Shown in pieces: positions 7,709 to 17,167 of a stretch of 17,224 bases of DNA. Source of the stretch: Isohypsibius dastychi (Eukaryota; Tardigrada; Eutardigrada; Parachela; Isohypsibiidae); contig JAQIWT010000610.1 of the NCBI GenBank assembly GCA_034696485.1, positions 1 through 17,224 of the forward strand, read 5' to 3'. Below the pieces are notes generated by a model that saw only the letters and a program-made list of their open reading frames with translations, was not told the DNA's origin and made no database searches. The position numbers were made by a program, and so were the translations under genes. The number at the start of each line of letters is the position of its first letter. Within the stretch, counting starts at the first letter, position 1.

Positions 7709-9823
7709 ATGAACATGTCGAACCATATTCTCGAATTTTCAAGAATATCGCGTTTTCTCAGACCAAAACGTACATTGTTGTCCATCACGTTCGGTCAGTG
7801 CCGAACGCCTCCGATTTTCACCATTTATTTGGAGATTCATTTCGTGATTTTTTTCAGCAAGAAAATTTTATGATGACAAGGACATTGGTATCGAAACCAG
7901 AATTGACGGAAGGATTGTCGAATATCGAGAGAACGACGATTCAGATGACGGTACGTGTTTTGGCCATGATATCTCTGCACAAGTTTCAGGAACCATGTTT
8001 CATTCCTCCCAGATATTGTCAGAGCTCGATCAAAGAAGCTTATGGAATCTGGCGACAGAATATTGTCATCTGATGTCCAAAACCTGATCAGTGCGGCTAA
8101 GCACAAGAACGACGGAACCATCTTCGCAGCGGAAGAGATGTTTAAACGGTCGCTTCTTCCTTATCACCGTGAATCTGCACCCCTTGCTAATGCTAACTAA
8201 GCCTTGATTGTAGATTTTGCGTTCAGCAACGGATTGGTGGTGAGGAATTCGAGAAAGCATCTTATTTGGCTGCTGAGCTCATAAAATTGTGTCGGCGATC
8301 GAATGAACCGGAAGTAGCCAGAAGAATTCTGAGTTCGGTCAGATTGCTTCATCCATTTATCATTATACCTTGTTATCGTTTTCAGTGGATGTTTTAGGTC
8401 AGAAATCCTACTCATCTAGCTCAAATCTCGACGATGGATCTCTTGTACAAGCATAAAGAATACCGGAAGGTGCTGGAGCTCGCGCAAAACATGATGACCA
8501 CAAAAGCGCTGAACAAAGAATCTTTCCTGCTTCTGTCTGCATCAGCTTACAAAATGGTACCAATTCGGGCAAGGTCAGCAAATCACGGATGATTAGAACG
8601 GTTTTTTCAGGGGTGCAAAGAGACTCTCGCGTTAGTCGAAAAGGGTTTCGTTTCTGCTGGCCAAAAAGTGTCCGCACATGGTGCGGGCTTTGCTGCCGCT
8701 TTGGCAATGAAAGACGTAAGCTGGTGTCATTTAAAATTTTCACCGATCATCATTCACTCCTACTGTTGTTTCAGAACGACTTCGGGAAAGCCGAATTCTT
8801 CCTCACGGAACAGACCCAGTCCTGCGGCATTATATCAAATCTGAGGATTTCGACTTTGCTACATCTTCGTCAAACTGATGATGCTTTTCGGTTTTTCCGG
8901 AACCGTGCTCATGAGTTTTTTCTAACAGGCCGCATTGGAACCAAATTTTGCGGTGAAATTGTGAGTTGTTTTATTGGCATTAATTTTTCTTCATCTTTGT
9001 AGTCTTAGGTGAAGGAACTCGACGCTGCATTATCTCGTGATTCCAAAAGCCAGCTCGAACTGTTCAGACGAACTTATGCAAAACTCGAAGACCTGGGTGC
9101 TTTAGCACAGGAAACGCTAGAGCAGTTGATCAATCGAACTCTGGAACGGAACTGGAAGACGGATTTCATAGTGGAAAACAAAGAGTTGCTGAGATCTCAT
9201 CAGGTTGACGCATCTCAAATTGATCACTTTGGCTCTCTGCCTCACTCTGAATACTCTGGTGCACCAGCTGAAGGTACTACAACCCTGTTGGCTTGTGATT
9301 CTAGAATTTTGAGTGTTACCATCCAGATATCGAAGTTCTTCTTCGTTCTGGAAACCTCCTGCGAACGCGACAGATTCTGGAGTATATTCAAATCACCTCC
9401 GGCAAGATCAGGGATTTTGATAGAACCTTCCATATGCTTGGAGCCAGACAGGATTGGCCGGCTCAAATGTGAGATTTGGAAGAACGAAACGATCGATTAC
9501 TGGACCCATTTTCTTATTTTTGTTTCGTTTTCAATTCAAGGTCCACTCGGCAACGGAAGTTCTTGGCAGTTTTCCTGGTGTCGGACGAGGCTTTAGAAAA
9601 GCTGAATAAGACCATTGGAATTGAATACGATGCTGAATTTTGGGCCGCCTTTTTCACCAGCCTGTACAAGTTCTCCAGTGATGTCATACATGGTAACCCG
9701 CCATTGGAAGAAGTTCTTCTCGATGAAGAGATCCTGAATTTTATTTGGCCTCATCTGGGAAAAGTTCTCGTGGAATTCTACAAGGCTCTCGAGACTGACT
9801 TCCAAAAATACATCACGGGGTAA
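7709..9823 (+). CDS. PTCD2: PTCD2-like mitochondrial pentatricopeptide protein, ten exons
   Basis: Exons 7709-7793, 7858-7950, 8013-8148, 8214-8337, 8398-8556, 8611-8715, 8775-8960, 9009-9273, 9327-9468 and 9541-9823 join in phase throughout. They give 1578 bases and 525 residues. Introns are 48-72 bp. The start is the first ATG after an in-frame TAA (7691-7693); ATG 7715 has a better context. Residues 1-31 are rich in R, K, S and hydrophobics with one acid, typical of a mitochondrial presequence. The body matches PTCD2 as I remember the human protein: MDLLYKHKEYRKVLELAQNM and FAAALAMKDNDFGKAEFFL align with its repeats. The end of that homology (LEDLGALAQETLEQLI) falls near residue 337. PTCD2 is a mitochondrial RNA-processing factor. 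Residues from about 360 to 525 (including LLRSGNLLRTRQILEYIQI and the terminus DFQKYITG) extend beyond the usual 390 or so residues and are not recognised. The donor at 8149 (GTCGCT) is the weakest junction. Confidence 0.7.
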
Positions 9824-10194
9824 TGTTCACAGTTCATACCATTGAATCAGCTGACTCAAGAATCATTTGAGCAGGTATAAACCCAAAAACGTGCCAAAAT
9901 TTACGGAGAAAGGCGGTTGATTCCTGGAGATAAGCAGATTAAGGTCACCAACTGAACAATTTCGGAAGGGTCTCGGTTAATGTTATGTTACCTGGTCATA
10001 TGTCGCTGCTTTTTTGTCGAACTCTTTCACGGTCCCACCTTGGCGTCTCTTTGAGGTGATTGTTTCCATCAGCCATTTCGGTCGCTTGCGCTCAGCATCT
10101 TCGAATTTATGCGCATAATGCGGCTTCTGCTAAAAATCTTTCAACGTTATTTTCAAATGTGAAACGGTTGTAAAGATAATACAACATACGAGTC
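9824..10194. other. Convergent intergenic gap
   Basis: This stretch separates two genes that point at each other, the PTCD2-like gene from the left and the coiled-coil gene from the right. I see no exon. No AATAAA was noticed on the plus strand for the PTCD2-like transcript, so it may use a variant signal. Confidence 0.45.
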
Positions 10195-10200
10195 TTTATT
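10195..10200 (-). other. Poly(A) signal of the minus-strand coiled-coil gene
   Basis: AATAAA on the minus strand lies 44 bases past the TAA at 10246-10244. This supports the terminal exon of the convergent gene. Confidence 0.5.
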
Positions 10201-10243
10201 TTTCCCGTTGAAGCGCCATCGAAGGGCTGCGAAGGTCGCTGAC

Positions 10244-13200
10244 TTAAGACTCAAATGAAGCTGTTCGGTTGTTGCGATTTTCCAGTTCATTATTCAGTTT
10301 ATCACGCTCAAGTCGTTGCTGTGGGAGAAATCAGTTCAAAAAAAGGCAGAATTGCTTGAAAACAGTGAGTTCAAAATAATTTTCAATAGTAAGGAGAGAT
10401 CAATAATAATAATTCAATAATAACAAGTCATCTTGAAACAACCTTCAGAAGTTCGGAAAATTCAAAAGACCTGGTGACATTTCCGGGACTTCTAGATGGC
10501 ATGATCAATTGTTACTCTTACCAGTAGGTCCCTATTCCTTCGATGGTCTTCTTGAGTTCTTGTTCGCGTAGTTGCTTCCCCAGAATTTAACACCTGAAAC
10601 CGAGCAAGTCCAACTGAAAACAGCTGTAGGATCAATTAGTCACCAAGGATAAAATTGAAGTACCTCTCGTGAATTCAGTGAGGATTACGGTAGATGAGCC
10701 ATGAAATGAAAAAAGAAAAACATGCCTGTTATGAAACATACCTACTCAATCAATAAATAAGAAGCAAACTGAAAAAAAGGGAAAAGATATTTGAGCTACG
10801 ATTTCAAAAAGTATGCGGTCAACCTGGGTTCCCATTGTTTTTAACTAGAGGAACCAGAGGTCCAGAGGTTCTTATCAATGTACTGTACAGCAACGGAAAT
10901 ACAAACATCCAACCCTGGAGATGCTCTCTACACAAATTCCACAACGAACATGAAAGTATCCAGGAAGTTAGAATAAAAGATATTTCAAAAGGTTTAATCA
11001 GACAGTTTGATACATGGATGGTTAACCTCAACTCTCTGGTAATTAGCAGTAACTGACCTTTCAATTAGTCCGACGTTGTCCTGTTGTAACTTGCTAGCTT
11101 TGTCGTTCTGGTTAGCCTGACTTTGAATTAAAGTGGCGACTTGGTTCTGGAGCTTCTCCATTTGTTGCGAGAAGTAGCATCATCTTCTCGTTGGAAACTA
11201 TCGACACTGTTCCAATCATCATCTGCACCCTGATCGCCATCTTCGATAATATGCCGGCGGGATCTGGGTGATTTTTTTGAATTTGAGCTGGAAACAAATG
11301 GACCGTTTTAAAGAATCTTCATGAGAAACGGATGCGGTGAAGTAAAACGTACCCACTCAGTCCGAAAGGATGGGTTCGACGGACGGAACTGAAAAAAACA
11401 GAGTTGTTTCAGTTGAGTTGAAAATGTTTGGGCAAATCGTATTACTCCAAGTTGGTGATACATCATAATGCGAAAAATAAATTCAGTTCTCGTGATACGA
11501 AGAGCCTACGCAATCCCTTCTTGCAATCTCTCGAAATTTCTTCGAAGTTTTAGAACTAACACTATTGCGATAAATCTTTCATCTGATTTATTCAACTTAA
11601 CATGCGTTATTTAATATGGGTTATTTTTGGTATTTAATAACATCACCTATTTCTGTTTGATCTTAGTTTTAGTTTTCTATCGTTTTTTGATGACCTATCA
11701 ACATTAAATTTCAAATCTTCTTTCAGAAAGTCATGAGATCTGTCTCACATCCGTGACCACTGACGCAGGTGAAGTGAAGGATGTTGGCGAACCGACGCAG
11801 TGCGGTTGAAAGACGGAGCATTTGAACTAAAATAAAAATCCCTGTCATAAAAAATTGTCTTTAACAAATTTAGACTGTGAGGTTTACTGGGGGAGTTTTC
11901 CAAAAGGATTCAGTAGTTTCGGTTCTGGGTCCTCGGTAGAGCATGACATAGTGCGCGAAAATACGAACTGAAACTGAACTGTCTTAAAAATCGGAGAACT
12001 GAACTGCACGGAACTAGTAAAAATTTTCAAATTTCTTAACGGAACGAAACTGAACTGAACAGGAAAAAAACTGCACTGAACTGCACTGAGACTAAACTGC
12101 ACTGAAATTAAACTGCACTGAAAAATGAAATGGTTCTACAATCACTTCTATTGCCAACAACGTGAAAGAAAATGTTAGACTTTCTTGTTCCACTTGAGAA
12201 ACAAAAGATCGTCCAGTTTATCTGAATGCAAACATGTTCTTTGGTCCGTAATAATGTTTCCCGCGTCACTAAACAGCCGCTCCGATGAAGTACTCGATGC
12301 CTGGATCGACAAAATGTGGTCCGACAGAAGTTTCAGACCAGGCAACCGGACTTTGTGAGTTTCCCAGAACTGCAGTAAATCTTGAGACTTCAATGGGGGT
12401 GGGAGTCCCCGATAGATTTCAACCTCATCCTTTGATCCATCGTCAGCTGAGTCTGCGAACGTCATCAGATGCTCGATCCCAACAGCTGGCTCGACTTGGC
12501 GTGTATTAGTTGCCATTAGAGGATCGGATATTGGGAACTGCTTCAGCAAACGGTTCATTCGGCTACGAACCAAACTGATGATATGTTCCTTCTCTTCCTT
12601 GAACAGATCCAGGCTTTTCATGGCTGGATTGAGGAAGACTGCAATCTTGTGTACCTCTTCCAAAACCAACTTTTCTTTGACAACTTTTCGTGCGTGGCGG
12701 ACGTAGGCTTCTAACGCGCCCGAAAACGACATCCCTACAAAACCCTCGACGTGCGACTGAATTCTGCAAAGCTGAATACATTCAACACATTGCCTTCATA
12801 CATTTAATACGTTGCTTTCATTACTGGTGGAGCCACCAGAAGTGGTTGTACAACCACTTCTGGTGGTTCCACCAGTAATGAAGGCAGTCATGTATGTTTG
12901 TCATCACTCACACTTTATACCAGGGTGCAACAAGGTGGATCGTCGGAGTTTCATCAGCACTCAAAGCAACCGTGGCATCGCGGAAAGGTTTCCAAAACTG
13001 ACAGAGGTCTTCCATTATTTCCTTAGACCCGGGCATGTAGTCGGTCTCCTCTCTTAGGCTCAGCACACCTTCAATGATATCCCACTCCTCAACGATGGAC
13101 TCGAACATTCCAAGGTTGGAATTCCAGCGAGTTATAACAGCCGAAGTCAACCGCTTCGAGAGCTGCCTACAGATCGATGCTTGCCGACAGTGTTTGACAA

Positions 13201-14894
13201 GTTTGTTGCACTCCTTAATTAGCTCCACTATTGGCAAAGCGGCATCAGGCATCTTGAAGTCAGAATTCTCATTCTGATTCACGCAGTTAACAAGCACCGT
13301 GTTGATGGAATGTGCAGCGCAGTTGATCCTTTCAATCTTGGTTCTTCCGGCGCTAGTTTTCGGATCAAATGCCGCTTTCATGTTTGACGCAGCATCCGTG
13401 ACAAACACCACGTTTTTGCATTCGATTTCTAGAATCCCAAACTTTTCCAGGCATCCGAATAGAAAATTGCGAATGTTTGTGCCGGTTTTCTTTTCAAATG
13501 CGTCGAATTCTGAGCAGCAAATGAGCTGTTTATGGAGCTGACCTTTTTCGACACAATGGTACGTGACACTTCCGAAAGACGTTTTGGTGTAGTCCTCTGA
13601 CCAGAAATCCGACGTCATGCAACCTCCAATGTGAAGCAAGCGATTCTTGATCTGCGAGCCGATTTCAACTCGAATACCATCCGCTTCAACCGTGACTTGC
13701 CGGCTTACGGTCCTTGCTGCTGGGAGTAGATCCTCAGCTTTGATGAGCCGCGTACTTTTAGCAGCGACATCCAAAATCACATCCACGAACTGCTTCAAAC
13801 CGCGGCCTTCCACAACGGCAAACGAACGCGAATCGAGTGCACACCATCTATAACATACATACATCTATTGATCTTGTTATTTTCAGAATATATTCCACCC
13901 AAAAATACTTTAAATTATTTTATTCTAGAATGACATTTCACGAGAACAAATATCAGCAGTCGTTATCAACAACTTACATAGCAGCTGATTTTGCAACAGA
14001 CGTTTTGGTGTCGGCAGTTACATGACCTTTCATAAACGCGGTGATGGCGATCGAGCTGGCCTTTGGCGAACAATTCTTAATGTGTTTAGTAAATTGCGAC
14101 GACCCAGACGTTGAGCTGTAGCGATAAACCTTCTGACATTTGTTGCAGGAGATGAATGGAAGGGGGGTATCGGCGGAATCCATGTCCTTACAAACGTGGG
14201 AAAAGTGCTTCCAGAAATCAGCTTTCAAATTCTGAGCAGGCGTCTTCAACCAAAGTTCTTCTTTCCGCAACATTTTCTGAACAACATCTGGCTCGAAATT
14301 TTCCTCTGGTTGCTTGCGTTTTCTTGCTGACATCAGGTCCGTGGGTGTCGAATTGGACGAATCATCATCCCCAGTGAGATCGATATTGACAGCCGACATT
14401 TAGGATTTCCAAAACAAACTCTATAATTTTTAAACTTCAAGCGAGGTTTAATTTTACGAAAACTCAGACTGTAGATCGAAATTTCTGAGCGCCAACAAGT
14501 AGCGAATTAACACATAATTAGCTTGTTCGTTTCTCTCTGGCTTAAAATCCGCCTTTGAAAAAAAAGCCAGGCAGGCTCTCATTCTAGACAATACGTGAGT
14601 ATCACAATAGCTTCAGAATCTTATTGTTTATTACTGGTCAGTGCCGGAACTTCTTGGAATGATGCGATTCAGTCTCAGACTGGGTGGAACTGAACGAAAC
14701 TGAAAACGGACCTATGCGAACTGAAACTGCACTGAAACTGAAAAATAGCTCAGAAATCTGAACGGAACTAAACTAAACTCCGTGCAGTTCAGTTCAGTTT
14801 TCAGTGTAGTGCACTATGTCATGCTCTAGTCCTCGGCAGCACCATAGTCCTCAGATCTTTCCTTCCCTCGAGCTTGGAAGTTCAGGTGAGTGTC
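10244..14894 (-). CDS. Coiled-coil gene with NPF motif, one exon split by a hAT insertion
   Basis: In transcription order the exons are 14894-14829 continued at 11928-11888 (one exon interrupted by the transposon), 11388-11353, 11287-11206, 11146-11058, 10593-10522 and 10318-10244. Without the element and one target copy, the first exon is 107 bases, with EDYGAAEDPEP running into KLLNPFGKLP, and ends in phase 2 at a GTAAAC donor. The 36-base exon starts in the matching phase (SVRRTHPFGLS), then an acidic exon (IIEDGDQGADDDWNS), then a helical one (QVATLIQSQANQNDKASKLQ). The last two read TQEDHRRNRDLL and QRLERDKLNNELENRNN before TAA. The link from 11058 to 10593 is out of phase, so a small exon is probably missed there. 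The 5' end lies beyond 14894. NPF is the core of EH-domain ligands, so an endocytic role is possible but not shown. I cannot name the family. As sequenced, this allele is broken. Confidence 0.55.
11929..11936. repeat. Left 8-bp target-site duplication of the hAT element
   Basis: GTCCTCGG directly precedes the TAGAG end. It is identical to 14829-14836, as expected for hAT integration. Confidence 0.92.
11937..11954 (+). repeat. Left terminal inverted repeat of the hAT element
   Basis: TAGAGCATGACATAGTGC is the exact reverse complement of the last 18 bases of the element. The next bases differ between the two ends. Confidence 0.92.
11960..12125. repeat. Left subterminal repeat block of the hAT element
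   Basis: The block repeats short motifs such as GAACTGAAACTGAACTG, AACTGCACTGA and GAACTGCACGGAAC, spaced irregularly. Related motifs recur in the right subterminal block. In hAT elements such as Ac, subterminal repeats are transposase-binding sites; that function is inferred here from position and density. Confidence 0.7.
12175..14399 (-). CDS. hAT transposase with BED zinc finger, three exons
   Basis: Exons 14399-13978, 13847-12912 and 12763-12175 join in phase across introns of 130 and 148 bp (donors GTAAGT and GTGAGT). They give 648 residues from ATG 14399 to a stop at 12177-12175. A BED-type finger occupies about residues 60-110 (C85, C88, H106, C110). The RNase H-like core follows: SRSFAVVEGRGLKQF near 147-161, the first catalytic aspartate D221 in MTSDFWSED, the second D292 in VFVTDAASNM, the C317/H320 pair in NCAAHSINTVL, and W382 in ITRWNS. 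The third acid, E614 in STSSERLFSDAG, lies in the C-terminal dimerisation block. That block ends with the usual RTCLHSDKLDDLLFLKWN. The enzyme cuts at the element's ends through hairpin chemistry and inserts it at 8-bp staggered sites. No frameshift or internal stop is seen, so it may be functional. Confidence 0.92.
12777..12820. repeat. 22-bp tandem duplication beside the intronic palindrome
   Basis: Two adjacent 22-bp units (12777-12798 and 12799-12820) match at 18 positions, and all four differences are transitions. They lie in transposase intron 2 and abut the palindrome at 12819-12880. Confidence 0.65.
12819..12880. repeat. 62-bp near-perfect palindrome in a transposase intron
   Basis: The sequence reads the same on both strands around a centre between 12849 and 12850 (core GGTTGTACAACC). 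There is one mismatched pair (AGCC against GGTT near 12831 and 12868). It has no loop, so the transcript would form a 31-bp stem. It lies wholly inside intron 2 of the hAT transposase (12911-12764). Its role is unknown. It may be a tiny nested insertion, a folding element that brings the splice sites together, or a source of double-stranded RNA. Confidence 0.85.
14688..14810. repeat. Right subterminal repeat block of the hAT element
   Basis: Motifs GAACTGAAACTGCACTG, GAACTGAACGAAACTG and their complement AGTTCAGTTCAGTTTTC fill this stretch inside the right terminal repeat. They mirror the left block and probably form the second transposase-binding array. Confidence 0.7.
14811..14828 (-). repeat. 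Right terminal inverted repeat of the hAT element
   Basis: This is the reverse complement of the left 18-bp terminal repeat. On the minus strand its first three bases are TAG, which falls in frame with the host exon it interrupts. Confidence 0.92.
14829..14836. repeat. Right 8-bp target-site duplication of the hAT element
   Basis: GTCCTCGG directly follows the CTCTA end of the element and matches the left copy without mismatch. Confidence 0.92.
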
Positions 14895-15154
14895 CTAATG
14901 CTGAATCTATTTCCTCGTCATCGTTGGAGTTGTAGGGGCATTTGTGGGAGCAGAAAGAATGCGTGTGTGGCTCCATTGACGTAGACTACGCTCTTTATGT
15001 ATATACTAGCTGCGTGTTCCGCGCTACGCGCAGAAATCTGCAGAGATCAACAAATTCACTCTGGAGTTCTAGGACACCCAAACTGTCCAAACCTTGGGAT
15101 TGTTAGGCGTTCCACCGGAAGGGGGGAACCCTTCGGATTGTTAGGTGTTAGGTG
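14895..15154. repeat. Repeat-rich patch, probable old mobile-element remnant
   Basis: After an ATATACTAGCTGCG sequence near 15000 there is a GC-rich inverted segment (CTGCGTG to CGCGCAG). Two direct copies of GGATTGTTAGGCGTT / GGATTGTTAGGTGTT follow at about 15098 and 15135, separated by a hairpin (GGTTCC-type arms around 15112-15131). TATACTAGCTG-type sequences mark dispersed repeats in many invertebrate genomes, but I cannot assign a family. The adjacent stretch 14895-14960 is open on the minus strand (HSFCSHKCPYNSNDDEE) and may belong to the interrupted host gene. Confidence 0.35.
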
Positions 15155-16749
15155 TTACATTTGTTTGACCATCGGAAATGAGATGATCAGTCGGTATTTT
15201 GATATAGACTGAGCGGGTCTGAAAAGAACAGTACAGCGGGCGAACATTTGTCTGCAGTTGCGCAAAAGCCGATAGCTCAACTCAATCAGCGTGACATACA
15301 CACTGACAGACGCTGGAACTTTAATATAGAGATGCTTTTTGGACTCGAAAATACTGGAAGAATGTGAAGTCAGATCGAGTTCATTAAGGACTGAAATTGA
15401 AACATATCCACATAAATCGTGACAAAGAAAATGTTTCGTTGAGTGAAGTATTATAATGCGAAATACAAGTAATTGAATTTGGTTCGAATAAATATTCATA
15501 ATATCGAAATGATTTAATCTCATAGCTTAAACAAAATGATGAAAGAGGTTTTGCGGTAAGCCCATATATCTATGTTAGTCTAAAGATAAATATGAAAATA
15601 AAATAACAGTATGACGTTTTCTTTCCGACAACCGAAAATACAGAAGTAACTTTTATAAGTTTTTCCGATTTGTCGTGCGACTGTTGAAAGAAGAACGCGA
15701 CTGTTCAAAAACACCCATGATGCTTTTATAACGACCATAAATATAGAGCGAAGTGGCATTTTATTTTTTCACGAGTCAGATCCAACACATTCTGATCTGA
15801 CCGCGATTCAAAATATTCAAACGTGTCATAATAGATGACCATATTTCTTGCCACAATGACCTTTGTTGCCGGCCATCTCAATCTCCAGTCGAACTTCACG
15901 CCTGTGTTCAAGAATTTTTCAGTCGACCGAATTAGAATTCACCATGTCAAATACTACGATCGGAAAATCGAAAAAAATCGATTGCTTATGATCACATCTA
16001 CCGACGGATCAATTTCTCACAACGGCTCTTGGTATCTCGGTACACTAGTGATCTGACATAAACTCGGTTCGCAGCAGATAAAAATGCAAATACTCGAACT
16101 AATGATAACTTGGACAAGTTAACAAAATTCGCGGTGCTTATTGACCACTAGCAATATCTATCACGTTTAAAGCCGATGCCATTATTATCAAAATTTGTGA
16201 GTGTCAGCAGATAAATGTCACATATTCAAGCAGAATTTCTGTTCAAATGCAGTTTATACAACGAGAACTCGGATATATTATACGGAGGTAGTAATCACTT
16301 CAAGCCAATGACACCGTAAATTGACCAGTGGTAACCTGAGTAATCGGTGACTAACAACGAAAAATTTGCTTTGTACACGTACAAGCTTCTCGACAAATAA
16401 ATACAGAGAACGGAAACGAAGTATGAAATCCGGTATGTTCAGCCAACGATAAAAAGAGGTGCTGTTTCCGAAAGCGAACTGTTTACAAGATTCCGGGATA
16501 GTCAGCTGCCAAGTCGTGAACCATAGTGCAAGTAAAATGAACTGGTAACCGGGTATCATGGTAATCAATATCCAGAATTTGGCAAAATCACGAAAGATAG
16601 TCGAATGATTCTACAAGCACGACGAAAACCCGACTCCAAAATGCTTGGATATATTTGACTCTTCTTTTCAATAATGGTCGGTCACCCATCCTGTGAGCGA
16701 AAATGTTTCTCAGATCGTAGAAAGTAACTGTGATAAAGTCGATTAACAT
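15155..16749 (-). CDS. Putative spliced gene with signal anchor, unknown product
   Basis: From ATG 16749, exon 16749-16615 (45 codons) reads MLIDFITVTFYDLRNIFAH and continues with a basic segment to SRVFVVL. A 73-bp intron joins in phase 0 to exon 16541-16383 (FILLALWFTTWQLTIPESCK, then NIPDFILRFRSLYLFVEKL), ending at a GTACGT donor. The junction creates one long hydrophobic run after a cluster of K and R, as in a type II membrane protein. Farther on are exon 15901-15726, with KFDWRLRWPATKVIVARNM and YYDTFEYFESRSDQN before a stop, and exon 15390-15155, with FESKKHLYIKVPASVSVYV and RLLRNCRQMFARCTVLF before TAA. Both start after plausible acceptors. Whether all four belong to one gene is inference; the exons linking them were not found. 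No family is recognised. Confidence 0.35.
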
Positions 16750-17167
16750 TTTCCAGACTGCGGTTTTGTGCACCAGACGTCTTCGTGTTCCGGCTCAGAA
16801 AAAGCCCTCTTTGTTTGTTTAATTTCAGTAGCTAACGGACAATCTACAAATCGAGTATTCATGACAGTAATTTCAAGTCAGAAAAAACGAAGGCAGTTAA
16901 TTTTGTTCATTCGTGCAAAGCAGGCGATCTACCTTGCTGATAAGGAATTCCAAAGAGATTATCACATATCAAAATAAGGGTTCCTGATCATGTAGCTCGG
17001 CCACTTTTCCTGCATGGCGCGACAGCCGCGATGTTTATCACAAATAAACCCATTGAGTCATTGATAGAAAAAAATATTGTTTGCTGGTCGTCGCTCATTG
17101 CGGGTTGCAGACGCACCGGTAGCAGACACCGCGTCCGCATGCCCTTGACTATAGAAGTCTTTCGCCT
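16750..17167. other. No gene seen
   Basis: There are open frames on both strands, but none has convincing composition or joins a neighbour. The 5' region of the minus-strand membrane-protein candidate would lie here. Confidence 0.35.

Larger units (their letters stand above)
11937..14828 (-). mobile_element. Complete hAT DNA transposon, 2892 bp
   Basis: The ends are perfect inverted repeats of TAGAGCATGACATAGTGC (11937-11954 and 14811-14828). They are flanked by the 8-bp direct repeat GTCCTCGG at 11929-11936 and 14829-14836. An 8-bp duplication, TAGAG-type ends and a BED-finger RNase H-like transposase together define the hAT superfamily. Subterminal blocks at both ends are packed with ACTGAAACTG and ACTGCACTG motifs. 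The single gene, on the minus strand, fills the interior. The identity of the terminal repeats and of the target copies indicates recent insertion, and the intact reading frame suggests it could still be autonomous. It lies inside an exon of the minus-strand coiled-coil gene, in the same orientation. Confidence 0.93.

Noticed and set aside
7951-7989. A 39-bp intron ending at TTTCAG 7989 in the PTCD2-like gene
   Set aside because: It breaks the frame. The acceptor at 8012 gives a 62-bp intron and restores phase.
9009-9596. A single 195-codon open frame as a separate gene
   Set aside because: It opens with GTG, follows a splice acceptor in phase, and after 9273 gives way to another frame joined by a normal 53-bp intron.
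12285-13853. Several plus-strand open frames across the transposase
   Set aside because: They are shadows of the minus-strand transposase exons, whose domains and catalytic residues are recognisable.
11894-14890. Plus-strand reading of the reconstructed hAT empty site, with a GTGAGT donor at 14886
   Set aside because: A plus-strand frame is also open there, but only the minus-strand reading connects in phase with further coding exons and a terminal exon with a poly(A) signal.
16588-16773. Start of the membrane-protein candidate at 16773
   Set aside because: The codon there is GTG. The first ATG in frame is at 16749.
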